Assembly: GCA_934565655.1 (NCBI GenBank)
Contig: CAKTIE010000002.1
Location: 1 to 64,000 of the forward strand
Source: an uncultured Oscillospiraceae bacterium
Lineage (GTDB): Bacteria > Bacillota > Clostridia > Oscillospirales > Oscillospiraceae
Direction: 5' to 3'
Length of the DNA: 64,000 nucleotides
This document shows, piece by piece, positions 17,046 to 25,984 of the stretch. Within the stretch, counting starts at the first letter, position 1. Each line of letters opens with the position of its first letter. A program made the translations under genes and the position numbers. The notes under the pieces are model-generated. The model was given only the letters and a program-made list of their open reading frames with translations. It did not search any database and was not told where the DNA came from.

Positions 17046-17165
17046 GTAGGGGGCGGCGTCCCCGACGCCCCGCCGTACAACGAACACCGTCCACATAACG
17101 CGGCGGGGTGTGGGCACCCCGCCCTACGGAGTTCTATCGGAGGTATGCGTAGGGCAGCCTGCCCT
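17046..17165. repeat. GTAGGG-type intergenic palindromic repeat (copy 1)
   Basis: The gap 16976-17239 has no gene. The 29 bases at 17046-17074 (gtagggggcggcgtccccga... ) recur exactly at 45451-45479. Near them is a second, inverted module (caccccgccctac about 17116-17128) and a third gtagggcag at 17151. The block before it also shares ggcatgaaatct with 45428-45439. Confidence 0.7.
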
Positions 17166-17239
17166 CAGGCCGCCGCCGTATACCGGACATACCATCGCAA
17201 ACACAACCCCGCAACTTACACCAAAGGAGTGATATCATA

Positions 17240-17509
17240 ATGAAAGCAATCGTGACCGTGGTAGGCAAGGATCAGGTGGGCATCATCGCCGGTGTGTGCA
17301 ACACCCTGGCGGACAGCCAGATCAACGTGCTGGACATCAGCCAGACCATCATGGAGGGCTATTTCACCATGATGATGGTGGTGGATCTGGCGCTGTGCGA
17401 GACGCCCTTTGACCAGCTGCGCACCATCCTCAAGGACTATGGCGAGGGCCGGGGCCTGTCCATCCGCATCCAGCGGGAGGACATCTTCGACGCCATGCAC
17501 AAGCTGTAA
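17240..17509 (+). CDS. ACT domain protein (UPF0237 family)
   Basis: 89 residues, almost entirely one ACT domain: [20 protein letters not shown], then [30 protein letters not shown]. The start follows an aaaggagtgat site. ACT domains bind amino acids or other small ligands and typically dimerise. In many Firmicutes and archaea this protein is encoded directly before the PFL-family protein, as here (14-base gap), which suggests it is a regulatory partner of that protein. The true ligand is not known to me. Confidence 0.93.
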   Translation: MKAIVTVVGKDQVGIIAGVCNTLADSQINVLDISQTIMEGYFTMMMVVDLALCETPFDQLRTILKDYGEGRGLSIRIQREDIFDAMHKL

Positions 17510-17523
17510 GCGGAGGCGAAACC

Positions 17524-18882
17524 ATGCTGAATCTGCAAAATATCTTTGACACCATCGACATGATCGACAAGCAGCATCTGGACATCCGCACCATCACCAT
17601 GGGCATCTCCCTGCTGGACTGCATCAGCGAGGATCCCAAGCGCTGCTGTGACAAAATTTACGACAAGATCTGCCGCCGGGCGGAAAAGCTGGTGCAGACG
17701 GGCCGGGACATCGAAAGCGAATTCGGCATCCCCATCGTCAACAAGCGCATCTCCGTCACCCCCATGGCGCTGGTGGCAGGCAGCTGCGATACGGAGGACT
17801 ACGTTCCCTTCGCCCTGACCCTTGACCGGGCGGGCAAGACCTGCGGCGTGGACTTCCTGGGCGGCTACTCCGCGCTGGTGCAGAAGGGCTTCAGCAAGGG
17901 CGACGAGCTGCTGCTGCGCTCCATCCCCCAGGCGCTGGCCCAGACCGATCTGGTATGCTCCAGCGTCAACGTGGGCAGCACCAAGGCGGGCATCAACATG
18001 GACGCCGTGGCCCGCATGGGCCGCATCATCAAGGAGACCGCCCACCTGACGAAGGACAAGGACGGCCTTGGCTGCGCCAAGCTGGTGGTGTTCTGCAACG
18101 CCGTGGAGGACAATCCCTTCATGGCAGGCGCCTTCCACGGCGTGGGCGAGGCGGACAGCGTCATCAACGTGGGTGTCTCCGGCCCCGGCGTGGTGTATCA
18201 CGCCCTGCAGAAGTGCAAAGGAGCGCCCTTTGACGTGGTGGCGGAGACCATCAAAAAGACCGCCTTCCAGATCACCCGCATGGGCCAGATGGTGGCCACC
18301 GAGGCATCCCGCCGGCTGGGCACCCCCTTCGGCATCGTGGATCTGTCTCTGGCCCCCACCCCTGCCATTGGCGACAGCGTGGCCCGTATTCTGGAGGAGA
18401 TGGGCCTTGCCGTCTGTGGCACCCACGGCACCACCGCCGCGCTGGCGCTGCTGAACGACGCGGTGAAGAAGGGCGGCGTTATGGCCAGCAGCCATGTGGG
18501 CGGCCTGTCCGGCGCTTTCATCCCCGTGTCGGAGGATGAGGGCATGATCGCCGCCGCCCAGCAGGGCACCCTGACCATCGACAAGCTGGAGGCCATGACC
18601 TGCGTATGCTCCGTGGGCCTTGACATGATCGCCGTACCCGGCGACACCAGCGCCGAGACCATCTCTGCCATCATCGCTGACGAGGCAGCGGTGGGCATGG
18701 TCAACAGCAAGACCACTGCCGTCCGCATCATCCCCGTGGAGGGCAAGACCGTGGGCGACGTGGTGGAAATGGGCGGTTTGCTGGGCAGCGCGCCGCTGAT
18801 GCCGGTACACACCGAGTCCAGCGCCGATTTCATCGCCCGGGGCGGCCGCATCCCCGCCCCGCTGCAAAGCCTGAAGAACTGA
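17524..18882 (+). CDS. PFL-family protein (UPF0210/DUF711)
   Basis: 452 residues, full length for UPF0210. Conserved family blocks include [15 protein letters not shown] near the N-terminus, [46 protein letters not shown] and [20 protein letters not shown]. The family has a glycyl-radical-like barrel fold but I see no canonical glycyl-radical signature, so naming it a formate lyase would be wrong. It pairs with the ACT protein just upstream, and the GNAT gene starts 4 bases after its stop, so all three are one operon. The catalytic activity is unknown. Confidence 0.92.
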   Translation: MLNLQNIFDTIDMIDKQHLDIRTITMGISLLDCISEDPKRCCDKIYDKICRRAEKLVQTGRDIESEFGIPIVNKRISVTPMALVAGSCDTEDYVPFALTLDRAGKTCGVDFLGGYSALVQKGFSKGDELLLRSIPQALAQTDLVCSSVNVGSTKAGINMDAVARMGRIIKETAHLTKDKDGLGCAKLVVFCNAVEDNPFMAGAFHGVGEADSVINVGVSGPGVVYHALQKCKGAPFDVVAETIKKTAFQITRMGQMVATEASRRLGTPFGIVDLSLAPTPAIGDSVARILEEMGLAVCGTHGTTAALALLNDAVKKGGVMASSHVGGLSGAFIPVSEDEGMIAAAQQGTLTIDKLEAMTCVCSVGLDMIAVPGDTSAETISAIIADEAAVGMVNSKTTAVRIIPVEGKTVGDVVEMGGLLGSAPLMPVHTESSADFIARGGRIPAPLQSLKN

Positions 18883-18886
18883 GCCT

Positions 18887-19366
18887 ATGATACGACATGC
18901 AACGGAAAACGACCTGCCCCATATTCTGGAGATCTACGACATCGCCCGGCGCTTCATGCGGCAAAACGGCAACATGGTGCAGTGGGTCAACGGCTACCCC
19001 TCGGAGCCGCTGCTGCGGCAGGACATCGCCAACGGCGACCTGTATGTGATGGAGGACGCGGGCGGCGTCTACTGCGCCTTTGCGCTGGTGGTGGGCGATG
19101 ACCCCACCTATGCCAGGATCGACGGCGCATGGCAGGACACCGCCACCCCCTATGGCACCATCCACCGCATCGGCAGCGACGGCACCCACCGGGGCGTGCT
19201 GCACGAATGTGTGGAGTGGGCCGCCCGGCGGATACCCCACCTGCGGGTGGACACCCATGCCGGCAATCAGGTGATGCGGCGCTGCATTTTGCGGGAGGGC
19301 TTCACCTACTGCGGCGTGATCCATGTGGCGGACGGCACGCCCCGTGTGGCCTTTGAGCGGACATAA
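18887..19366 (+). CDS. GNAT family N-acetyltransferase
   Basis: 159 residues, starting MIRHATENDLPHILEIYDIA, the usual beta1-alpha1 of GNAT proteins. The acetyl-CoA loop appears as RIGSDGTHRGVLHECVEWA, a loose version of the Q/RxxGxG/A motif, and the C-terminal strand GFTYCGVIHVADG is typical of small-substrate GNATs. The acceptor is unknown. It is the last gene of the ACT-PFL unit and ends at a strong bidirectional terminator. Confidence 0.88.
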   Translation: MIRHATENDLPHILEIYDIARRFMRQNGNMVQWVNGYPSEPLLRQDIANGDLYVMEDAGGVYCAFALVVGDDPTYARIDGAWQDTATPYGTIHRIGSDGTHRGVLHECVEWAARRIPHLRVDTHAGNQVMRRCILREGFTYCGVIHVADGTPRVAFERT

Positions 19367-19370
19367 GAAA

Positions 19371-19404
19371 AAAGCAGTTGATGGAACGCTCCATCAACTG
19401 CTTT
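19371..19404. terminator. Bidirectional terminator between convergent operons
   Basis: Arms 19371-19385 and 19390-19404 (15 bases, perfect) have A and T runs on both sides and serve the GNAT gene on the plus strand and the AAA ATPase gene on the minus strand. Confidence 0.9.
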
Positions 19405-19407
19405 CTT

Positions 19408-20451
19408 TTATTCGTCGATCTTCCCTCTTGCGTGAAGCACATCGTCCGCCGTCAGGGCCATCAGGTCATCACGGGTGACGTTCGCCATTTTGGCAAGGCG
19501 GTTGTTCTGGGCCACCAGAATATGCTCGAAGATATTCCGCACGCCGCGGGCGTTGCCGAAGCTGTCGCCGGCGGCGCTCTCCTCAGCGATGTAGTCCCGC
19601 ACCAGCGGCTCGGCCTCCTCCGTCAGCACATAGCCCTTGCCGCAGCGCATCTTGAAGATGGCCATCATCTCGTCCACCGTATAGTCGGGGAACAGCAGGA
19701 AGCGGTTGAAGCGGCTCTCCAGGCCGGGGTTGGAGTGGATGAACTTCTCCATCAGGTCGGTATAGCCCGCCACGATCACCACCAGATCGTCCCGGTGATC
19801 CTCCATGGCCTTCAGCACCGTGTCAATGGCCTCCTGGCCGAAGTCGTTCTCCGACTTGCCGTTGAGGGCGTAGGCCTCGTCGATGAACAGCACGCCGCCC
19901 ATAGCCTTTTCGATGGCCTTCTGTGTCTTGATGGCCGTCTGGCCCACATAGCCCGCCACCAGACCGCTGCGGTCCACCTCCACCAGCTGACCCTTGCTGA
20001 GGATGCCCAGCGAGCGGTAGATGCGGGCCATCATCCGGGCCATCATGGTCTTGCCGGTGCCGGGGTTGCCGGTGAACACCATATGAAGGGACATATCGGT
20101 GGTGGGCAGATCGTGCTCACGGCGGAGCTTATAGACCTGCACCATGTTGATGAGGCTGCGCACCTCGTCCTTCACCACGTCAAGGCCGATGTAGCTGTCC
20201 AGCTCCGCCAGAAGATCCTCCATTTTCTCCGGAGGCGGCAGCTCCTCCTTGGGCTCCGTCTCCTTCTGTCCGGTGGATACGGCGGCCTTCTTCCCGCTCT
20301 CTCCGCCGTCGGAGGGCGCTTTCGGCGCGGCAGGAGCCTGCGGCGCGGCGGGAGCGCCCCAGAAGTCGCTGTTCATCCGCTTGATGCCGTTCTCCGTCAT
20401 GGAGCGGATCACGTCCAGCTGCTGCAAAATGATCTTATCCTTTTGATCCAT
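19408..20451 (-). CDS. AAA ATPase, CbbX/SpoVK-like
   Basis: 347 residues. After an N-terminal segment and a Pro/Ala/Lys-rich linker (about 32-75) comes one AAA module: LDSYIGLDVVKDEVRSL, Walker A GNPGTGKT, the pore-loop region SGLVAGYVGQTA, Walker B GGVLFIDEAYAL, and an arginine-finger region GLESRFNRF. This is the CbxX/CfqX family that includes Rubisco activase CbbX and the sporulation protein SpoVK. Given the spore-former background a SpoVK-like role is possible but not shown. It is the last gene of the rpe operon. Confidence 0.87.
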   Translation of the reverse strand: MDQKDKIILQQLDVIRSMTENGIKRMNSDFWGAPAAPQAPAAPKAPSDGGESGKKAAVSTGQKETEPKEELPPPEKMEDLLAELDSYIGLDVVKDEVRSLINMVQVYKLRREHDLPTTDMSLHMVFTGNPGTGKTMMARMMARIYRSLGILSKGQLVEVDRSGLVAGYVGQTAIKTQKAIEKAMGGVLFIDEAYALNGKSENDFGQEAIDTVLKAMEDHRDDLVVIVAGYTDLMEKFIHSNPGLESRFNRFLLFPDYTVDEMMAIFKMRCGKGYVLTEEAEPLVRDYIAEESAAGDSFGNARGVRNIFEHILVAQNNRLAKMANVTRDDLMALTADDVLHARGKIDE

Positions 20452-20464
20452 TATGGCTTCCTCC

Positions 20465-20977
20465 TTAGTGGGAGAGTTTTACATGGGCCATGGCCCGGAA
20501 GAGAAGCGCCGACACAAAGCCCGTCAGCGTTCCCGTCACCAGCGACACCGCCAGCAGAAACGGCAGATAGCCCAGCACCATGGTATTGCCCAGCGTAATG
20601 ACCGCCGCCGCCATCTGGCCCACGTTATGGGCCGCCGCGCCGCCGATGGACACGCCATAGATGCTGAGACGGCGGCAATGCTTCAGGCCGATCATCACCA
20701 GCATGGCGGTAAGTCCGCCCAGCAGGGAGAACAGCAGCGCCGACACATTTCCGGCAAACAGACTGCCCAGGCTGCACCGGGCCAGCAGGATCACCAGCGC
20801 CGGGGCCGCCCCCAGCTCATAGAGTGCGAACACCGTGACGATGTTGGCAAGGCCCAGCTTCACGCCCGGCAGCGGCACCACCAGCGACACGGGAAACAGG
20901 TTCTCCAGCGTGCTCAGGCCCAGCGCCAGCGCCGTCAGTACGGCGCACAGGGCGATATGCTTCGTTGTCCATTTCAT
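20465..20977 (-). CDS. Gx transporter family membrane protein (Hpre_diP_synt_I)
   Basis: 170 residues, about five membrane segments. The family signature is clear: IALCAVLTALALGLSTLENL, then PVSLVVPLPGVKLGLANIV, and LLARCSLGSLFAGNVSALLFS. These proteins resemble ECF-transporter S components and are often annotated as heptaprenyl diphosphate synthase component I. They recur beside ApbE and NusG_II proteins in Firmicutes flavinylation and electron-transfer loci, as here (4-base gap to the NusG_II gene). Confidence 0.9.
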   Translation of the reverse strand: MKWTTKHIALCAVLTALALGLSTLENLFPVSLVVPLPGVKLGLANIVTVFALYELGAAPALVILLARCSLGSLFAGNVSALLFSLLGGLTAMLVMIGLKHCRRLSIYGVSIGGAAAHNVGQMAAAVITLGNTMVLGYLPFLLAVSLVTGTLTGFVSALLFRAMAHVKLSH

Positions 20978-20981
20978 GCCG

Positions 20982-21386
20982 TCACCCCACGATCACGTCC
21001 GGCGCACCGGCGGAAGCCGCGCCCTCCAGATGGATCACCACCTGGGCAGGCAGGCAGACGATGGACTGTCCCGCCCGGTGGATGGCACCGGTATGGACGC
21101 AGTCCTGGGTGGGGCAGTCGCTCTCCGCGATCCACACGCTGTCCCCGTCGGCGGATACGACCAGCGTATAGCCGTTATGGGCAACAGTCGTCCCGGCAAA
21201 GCTGCTCAGCTTCACCCGCTGCGTTTCCGCTCCGCCCACGGAGATCACCACCGTCATCTCGCCCGTCTGGGCCTTGGGCAGATAGAACCACAGCGCTACG
21301 GCCACCGCCAGCAGCGCCACCACAGCCGCTATCATGGCGTCATAGCGGTTGAATTTCAGCTCAGGCCGTGAGGCATTGGTAGTCAT
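20982..21386 (-). CDS. NusG domain II-containing membrane-anchored protein
   Basis: 134 residues. One N-terminal membrane segment (about 17-37, AMIAAVVALLAVAVALWFYL) is followed by an extracytoplasmic NusG_II domain of about 95 residues with the conserved ESDCPTQDCVHTG and GQSIVCLPAQVVIHLEG blocks; the Cys pair and following Cys are typical. It overlaps apbE by 26 bases and precedes the Gx transporter gene by 4 bases. The triplet is a recurrent Firmicutes module linked to extracytoplasmic flavin and redox biology. A direct flavinylation motif is not obvious in this protein. Confidence 0.9.
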   Translation of the reverse strand: MTTNASRPELKFNRYDAMIAAVVALLAVAVALWFYLPKAQTGEMTVVISVGGAETQRVKLSSFAGTTVAHNGYTLVVSADGDSVWIAESDCPTQDCVHTGAIHRAGQSIVCLPAQVVIHLEGAASAGAPDVIVG

Positions 21387-22392
21387 AGCCGCTTCCCTCC
21401 GTTTGATCGAAGCAGTCCGCCAGACCGGCGGTATACAGTACCCGTCCGTCCGCCGTCACCAGCACCATGTCAAAGGTGCCTTGCTGCCGCCAGAAGTCCA
21501 CGGCGGCCGTCTCGCCCATGACGTACAGGGCGGTGGAATAGGCATCGGCCATGGTGCCGGTGCCGCCGTCAGCACGGCGGGTCACGATGGAGACGCTTGT
21601 CAGGTCGCTCCGGACAGGCCAGCCGGTGGCGGGGTCGATGATATGCTGATACACCGTGCCGTCCGGAGCGGTGAAATAGCGCTGATAGCCGCCGGAGGTC
21701 ACCACAAAGGCATCCGACAGATGCAGGGTGCAGGCGTAAGCCTCCGTATTCCGGGGATCCTGAATGGCCACGTTCCAGGGCTTGCCCTCGGCGGTAGTAC
21801 CGTGAACGTAGACGTTGCCGCCCAGACTCACAAAACCGCCGGAAATACCGCTTCCGGCAAACAGCTCCGCCGCCTTGTCGGAGGCGTAGCCCTTGGCGAT
21901 GCCGCCCAGGTCGATGGCGCAGCCCTCGTCCAGCGCGGCGGTATCGCCCTCCAGCCGGACATGTCCGCTGCCCACCAGCGGCAGCAGCGCGTCGATCTCC
22001 TCCTGAGAGGGGACGCGGGGACTGTCGGTGGTGATGCCCCACAGCTGCACCAGCGGCGCGATGGTCACATCAAATGCGCCGTCCGTTTCGGCGCTGTATT
22101 GCAGCGCCGACCGCAGCAGCGCCGCCGTGTCGCCGCTGAGGGCAGCGGTGCCGCCGGCGTTCAGCCGGGCCACATCGCTGGTGTCGATGGTGCGGCTGAG
22201 CCGCTGCTCCAGCGTATTGATCTCGTTGGCGGTCTGCTGCAGCACATCAAACGCACCGTCACCCACCGCCACAAGGGACATGTAGGTGTCCATGGCGAAG
22301 ATGTCCAGCGTCTCGGTCTTGGGCGTGCCGCAGGCCGTCAGGGAAAGCGCCAGCAGGCAGGCCAGCAGCAGGCAGGTCAGCAGCTTCTTCAT
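21361..22392 (-). CDS. apbE: FAD:protein FMN transferase ApbE, lipoprotein
   Basis: 343 residues with a lipoprotein signal (LLACLLALSLTACG, lipobox Cys near 21). The ApbE domain begins IFAMDTYMSLVAVG and contains SRTIDTSDVARLN, the nucleotide-binding block CAIDLGGIAKGYASDKA, GGFVSLGGNVYVHG, and ITDPATG-like HIIDPATGWPVRSDL. The enzyme transfers FMN from FAD to Thr/Ser of extracytoplasmic flavoproteins. It overlaps recR by 4 bases upstream and the NusG_II gene by 26 bases downstream. No obvious flavoprotein acceptor is encoded in the window. Confidence 0.94.
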   Translation of the reverse strand: MKKLLTCLLLACLLALSLTACGTPKTETLDIFAMDTYMSLVAVGDGAFDVLQQTANEINTLEQRLSRTIDTSDVARLNAGGTAALSGDTAALLRSALQYSAETDGAFDVTIAPLVQLWGITTDSPRVPSQEEIDALLPLVGSGHVRLEGDTAALDEGCAIDLGGIAKGYASDKAAELFAGSGISGGFVSLGGNVYVHGTTAEGKPWNVAIQDPRNTEAYACTLHLSDAFVVTSGGYQRYFTAPDGTVYQHIIDPATGWPVRSDLTSVSIVTRRADGGTGTMADAYSTALYVMGETAAVDFWRQQGTFDMVLVTADGRVLYTAGLADCFDQTEGSGYDYQCLTA

Positions 22393-22988
22393 AGCTCACG
22401 CCGCCCTTCCAGCGCCCGCATCAGCGTGGCGTCATCGGCAAACTCCAGATGGCCGCCCACGGGGATGCCGTAGGCAAGGCGGGTGACCTTCACGCCGAAG
22501 GGCTTCAGAAGCCGGGCGATGTACAGGGCCGTGGCCTCGCCCTCGGTGTCGGGGTTGGTGGCCATAATGACCTCCTGAATACCGCCCTTGGCCACGCGAT
22601 CCAGCAGCGGCTTGATCTGCAGGTCGTCCGGCCCCACATGGTTCATGGGAGACAGCACACCGTGGAGCACATGGTAATGGCCGCTGAACTCCCGGCTCCG
22701 CTCGATGGCCAGCACGTCGCGGGGATCGGCCACCACGCAGATGACCGTCTCGTCCCGGCGGGGATCGGCGCAGATGGGGCAAAGGCCGCCCGCCGTCAGG
22801 TTGCGGCACACGGGGCACAGTGTCACGCTGCGCTTGGCGTCCACGATGGCGTGGGCAAAGGCCTCCGCCTCCTCCATGGGCAGGTTCAGCACATGGAAGG
22901 CCAGACGCTGGGCGGATTTGCCGCCGATGCCGGGCAGGCGGGCAAACTGCTCCACCAGCTTTTCAAGGGGCGCGGGAAAGTATTCCAT
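22389..22988 (-). CDS. recR: Recombination mediator protein RecR
   Basis: I start at ATG 22988 (MEYFPAPLEKLVEQF), giving 199 residues, the standard RecR length; a longer frame upstream is GC-rich non-coding sequence. The helix-hairpin-helix (FARLPGIGGKSAQRLAFHVL), the four-cysteine zinc finger (CPVCRNLTAGGLCPIC) and the Toprim domain (CVVADPRDVLAIE, ATNPDTEGEATALYI) are all present. RecR works with RecF/RecO in loading RecA at gaps. dnaX and the ybaB-type gene, its common neighbours, are absent; instead it follows rpe by 5 bases. Confidence 0.95.
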   Translation of the reverse strand: MEYFPAPLEKLVEQFARLPGIGGKSAQRLAFHVLNLPMEEAEAFAHAIVDAKRSVTLCPVCRNLTAGGLCPICADPRRDETVICVVADPRDVLAIERSREFSGHYHVLHGVLSPMNHVGPDDLQIKPLLDRVAKGGIQEVIMATNPDTEGEATALYIARLLKPFGVKVTRLAYGIPVGGHLEFADDATLMRALEGRREL

Positions 22989-22993
22989 GGGTC

Positions 22994-23638
22994 TTAACCT
23001 CTCAGTTCTTTGATGCGCTGGGGGATATCCTCCGCCTTGTACACGGCACTGCCAGCCACCAGCACGTTGGCCCCGGCACGGATGCACTGATGGCAGGTAG
23101 CGGCGTCCACGCCGCCGTCCACCTCCAGCTCGCAGGCGGGATTCATGGCGTCGATATAGCCACGGATGGTCTGCACCTTGGGCATCATGTCAGCCATGAA
23201 CTTCTGGCCGCCGAAGCCCGGCTCCACCGTCATCACCAGAATGATGTCGCACTCGCTGATAAAGGGCAGCACGGCGCTGGCGGGAGTCTTGGGCTTCACC
23301 ACCACGCCGGCCTTCTTTCCCCTGGCATGGATGCGGCGCAGGGCCTCGTGGATGTTCTCCTCGGTGTCCGCCTCCACATGGCAGGTGATGATGTCTCCGC
23401 CGGCGTCGCAGAACTGCTCCACATAGCGCACAGGCCGCTCGATCATCAGATGAACGTCCAGCGGCAGACTGGTGGTGGGGCGGATGGACTTCACCACAGG
23501 GATGCCGATGGAGATATTGGGCACGAACAGGCCGTCCATCACGTCCACATGGACGTAATCGGCGGTGGAAATGCGTTCGATATCCCGCTGGAGGTTGGCG
23601 AAATCCGCCGACAGGATAGAGGGTGCGATCTTGATCAT
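22994..23638 (-). CDS. rpe: Ribulose-phosphate 3-epimerase
   Basis: 214 residues from ATG 23638, behind a gaaaggagcacc site. A TIM-barrel enzyme with all family blocks: KIAPSILSADFANL, VHVDVMDGLFVPNISIG, LDVHLMIERP, TVEPGFGGQKFM and EVDGGVDAAT (metal- and acid-base residues His, Asp, His, Asp). It interconverts ribulose-5-phosphate and xylulose-5-phosphate in the pentose phosphate pathway. The frame runs open for 54 more codons upstream, but those encode Arg/Pro-rich sequence unlike the family and lie in the leader. It is the first gene of the rpe-recR-apbE operon. Confidence 0.95.
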   Translation of the reverse strand: MIKIAPSILSADFANLQRDIERISTADYVHVDVMDGLFVPNISIGIPVVKSIRPTTSLPLDVHLMIERPVRYVEQFCDAGGDIITCHVEADTEENIHEALRRIHARGKKAGVVVKPKTPASAVLPFISECDIILVMTVEPGFGGQKFMADMMPKVQTIRGYIDAMNPACELEVDGGVDAATCHQCIRAGANVLVAGSAVYKAEDIPQRIKELRG

Positions 23639-23812
23639 GGTGGTGCTCCTTTCACCGCACCGGTCCCGGCGGCACGGCATATGATACAGTAAGCGGCGCA
23701 GCGCCGGCGCTCTCCCGCGCGGCGCGCTTCTGTCCTGTGCGGCGCTGAGGGGCCGCTTTTCAGATAGGGGGCCGGTGGGATACATCCTGCCGGCCTCCAT
23801 TGTGCTTTTAAC
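23639..23812 (-). other. Long GC-rich leader of the rpe operon
   Basis: About 175 bases lie between the probable transcription start and rpe. The sequence is rich in self-complementary GC blocks (ggccggcag... /ccaccggcc, gcggcgcagcgccggcgct). I see no known riboswitch signature and no leader peptide I can defend. Confidence 0.4.
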
Positions 23813-23818
23813 TGATTT

Positions 23819-23847
23819 ATTATATCAATTTCTCCGTGGGATTGCAA
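23819..23847 (-). promoter_or_regulatory. Sigma-A promoter of the rpe operon
   Basis: On the minus strand TTGCAA (23842-23847) and a perfect TATAAT (23819-23824) are 17 bases apart. Confidence 0.8.
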
Positions 23848-23918
23848 TAAAGAGTTCCCGCTCTCCCCGTCAAAGTCAACAAAATTTTGACCAATTTGTT
23901 AATTTTCCCGATGCACCC

Positions 23919-23947
23919 TTTACCTTTTCGGTATTTTCCGCTAAAAT
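23919..23947 (+). promoter_or_regulatory. Putative promoter of the zinc-ribbon membrane gene
   Basis: TTTACC at 23919-23924 and TAAAAT at 23942-23947 are spaced by 17 bases, about 43 bases before the gene. Confidence 0.5.
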
Positions 23948-23989
23948 ATCGTGTTGTGTTGATACTCTCTAGGAAATCGAGGCGGAGCT

Positions 23990-24418
23990 ATGAGTTTCTT
24001 TCAACGTCTGCGCAACGGACTGAGCCGGTTCATGTACGGCCGCAACGGCGCCGATCAGCTGGGCCTGTGCATCATCTGGACGGCCATCCTGCTGGATATC
24101 GTGGGCATGCTGACGAAAAAGGTCACCCTGCTGTCCAGCATCATCGGCGCGGTCACCACGGTGATGGTGCTGTGGGCGCTGTTCCGGGTATTCTCCCGGA
24201 ATCTGGAAAAGCGCCGGGCCGAGAACGCCGCCTTCCTGCAAAAGCTCTGGTGGCCGCTGAAGCGGAAGCTCAGCAGCGGCAAACAGCAGCGGATGGACAA
24301 GGAGCACAAGTACTTCACCTGTCCCAACTGCAAGACCGTGTGCCGCGTGCCGGTGGGCAAGGGCAAGATCGTCATCACCTGTCCCAAGTGCCGCCACGAG
24401 ATCCGCGGAAAGAGCTGA
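23990..24418 (+). CDS. Membrane protein with C-terminal zinc ribbon, unknown function
   Basis: 142 residues. Two hydrophobic segments (about 24-41 and 47-66) are followed by a basic region and a C-terminal zinc ribbon: FTCPNCKTVCRVPVGKGK, then ITCPKCRHEI. The ribbon resembles rubredoxin- or MJ0042-type fingers and would face the cytoplasm if the two helices form a hairpin. I do not know a function. It is a single gene with its own promoter and a strong terminator, convergent with the amino-acid ABC transporter operon. Confidence 0.82.
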   Translation: MSFFQRLRNGLSRFMYGRNGADQLGLCIIWTAILLDIVGMLTKKVTLLSSIIGAVTTVMVLWALFRVFSRNLEKRRAENAAFLQKLWWPLKRKLSSGKQQRMDKEHKYFTCPNCKTVCRVPVGKGKIVITCPKCRHEIRGKS

Positions 24419-24428
24419 TATAGTGTAA

Positions 24429-24466
24429 TAAAAAAATCGGTATCCTTTCGGATACCGATTTTTTTA
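24429..24466. terminator. Bidirectional terminator
   Basis: aaaaaatcggtatcc and its exact complement flank a tttc loop; A and T runs on either side let it serve both convergent genes. Confidence 0.9.
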
Positions 24467-24472
24467 TGGATT

Positions 24473-25222
24473 TTACAGAACTTTGCTGAGGAAATCCTGC
24501 AGGCGGGGATCCTTCGGATGGTCGAACAGGTCGGCGGGTGCACCCTCCTCCAGGATCTTGCCGTCGGCCATGAACACCACGCGGTCAGCCACCTCACGGG
24601 CAAAGCCCATCTCGTGGGTCACCACTGCCATGGTCATGCCCTCCTTGGCCAGGTCGCGCATCAGATCCAGCACCTCGCCCACCATTTCGGGGTCAAGGGC
24701 GGAGGTGGGCTCATCGAACAGCATGACCTCCGGGTCCATGGCCAGCGCCCGGACGATGGCGATACGCTGCTTCTGGCCGCCGGAGAGCATGTTGGGATAC
24801 TCGTTGGCCTTGTCGGCCAGACCGATACGCTCCAGCAGCGCTCTGGCCTGGGCCTCCGCTTCGGCGGCGGTTTTCTTCTTCAGGGTGACGGGCGCCATGG
24901 TGATGTTCTGCAGCACCGTCTTATGGGGAAACAGGTTGAAGTGCTGGAACACCATGCCCATCTTCTGACGGTGCAGGTTGATATCCACGGACTTGTCCGC
25001 CAGATCCACGCCGTCAAAATAGATGGCGCCGGAGGTGGGCTGCTCCAGCAGGTTCAGGCTGCGCAGCAGCGTGGATTTGCCGCTGCCGGAGGGGCCGATG
25101 ATTGCCACCACCTCGCCCTTCTGGATCTCCAGATTGCAGTCGTTCAGGGCATGAACGGTGCCGTGATTGTACTCCTTCACCAGATGCTGTACGGAAATAA
25201 GGACCTTACTGCTTGTCGCCAC
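24473..25222 (-). CDS. Amino acid ABC transporter, ATP-binding protein
   Basis: I start at GTG 25222 ([14 protein letters not shown]), 8 bases after aaaggag, giving 249 residues; it overlaps the permease gene by 17 bases. Walker A is GPSGSGKST, the Q-loop [16 protein letters not shown], the signature [15 protein letters not shown], Walker [15 protein letters not shown], and the switch His VVTHEMGFA. These match the polar amino acid uptake family (GlnQ/HisP). It is the last gene of the binding protein-permease-ATPase operon. Only one permease gene is present, so the membrane part is probably a homodimer. Confidence 0.95.
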   Translation of the reverse strand: MATSSKVLISVQHLVKEYNHGTVHALNDCNLEIQKGEVVAIIGPSGSGKSTLLRSLNLLEQPTSGAIYFDGVDLADKSVDINLHRQKMGMVFQHFNLFPHKTVLQNITMAPVTLKKKTAAEAEAQARALLERIGLADKANEYPNMLSGGQKQRIAIVRALAMDPEVMLFDEPTSALDPEMVGEVLDLMRDLAKEGMTMAVVTHEMGFAREVADRVVFMADGKILEEGAPADLFDHPKDPRLQDFLSKVL

Positions 25223-25937
25223 GACGCATTCTCCTTTCGATGGCCTCGATCGCCTTGGAGGCCGGGTAGTTGATGCAGAAATAGACCAGCGCGGCCAACA
25301 CATAGGGGGCCAGCGTGATATAAGAGTTACCGGAGACGGTCTGCGCGGTGTACATGATCTCCGCCATGCCCAGCACGGAGCAGATGGAGGATTCCTTCAC
25401 CATGGTGACCACCTCGTTGGCCAGTGCGGGCAGCACATTCTTGATGGCCTGGGGCAGCACCACCAGACGCATGGACTGCCAGCCGGACAGGCCCAGGGAG
25501 CGGGCAGCCTCGGTCTGGCCCTTGTCCACCGCCAGAATACCGGCACGGAAGATCTCGGCCACATAAGCGGAGCTGTTCAGCGCCAGCGCCACCACACCGG
25601 GGATAAAGCGATTGATGGCGATAAAGCCAAACAGCAGCGTGCGGGGCAGCGTGATGTAGTGGAACAGTCCGAAATAGATAATGGACAGCTGCACCAGCAT
25701 GGGGGTAGAGCGGAACACCGCGATGTACGCACCGGCAAACCATTTGACGGGCTTGACCTTGCTCAGGCGCATCATGGCCAGCAGCAGGGCGGGGATCACC
25801 GCCAGCAGCACGGAGACCACAGCCAGCAGCAGCGTATACTCAAAGCCTCGGACAAAGGCGGAACCATACTTGGGCAGGAACGAGAAATTGAAGAAGTTTG
25901 TGTTGTCCATATTCACAAACAGATCATTCCACGACAT
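25206..25937 (-). CDS. Amino acid ABC transporter permease
   Basis: 243 residues with about five membrane segments. The HisM/GlnP-type signature is present: [34 protein letters not shown], and the EAA loop [23 protein letters not shown] (coupling helix), followed by [20 protein letters not shown]. It carries polar amino acids inward with the ATPase encoded downstream (17-base overlap) and the lipoprotein encoded upstream. A hairpin at 25985-26008 separates it from the binding-protein gene and probably lowers its expression relative to that gene. Confidence 0.95.
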   Translation of the reverse strand: MSWNDLFVNMDNTNFFNFSFLPKYGSAFVRGFEYTLLLAVVSVLLAVIPALLLAMMRLSKVKPVKWFAGAYIAVFRSTPMLVQLSIIYFGLFHYITLPRTLLFGFIAINRFIPGVVALALNSSAYVAEIFRAGILAVDKGQTEAARSLGLSGWQSMRLVVLPQAIKNVLPALANEVVTMVKESSICSVLGMAEIMYTAQTVSGNSYITLAPYVLAALVYFCINYPASKAIEAIERRMRRGDKQ

Positions 25938-25984
25938 AAAAGAAGCATCCTTTCACATGTTCTGGGGCCTAAAGCGCACGCAAG

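Noticed and set aside
23639..23800. 54-codon N-terminal extension of rpe
   Set aside because: Arg/Pro-rich sequence unlike any epimerase, and a good ribosome site precedes the ATG at 23638; treated as leader.
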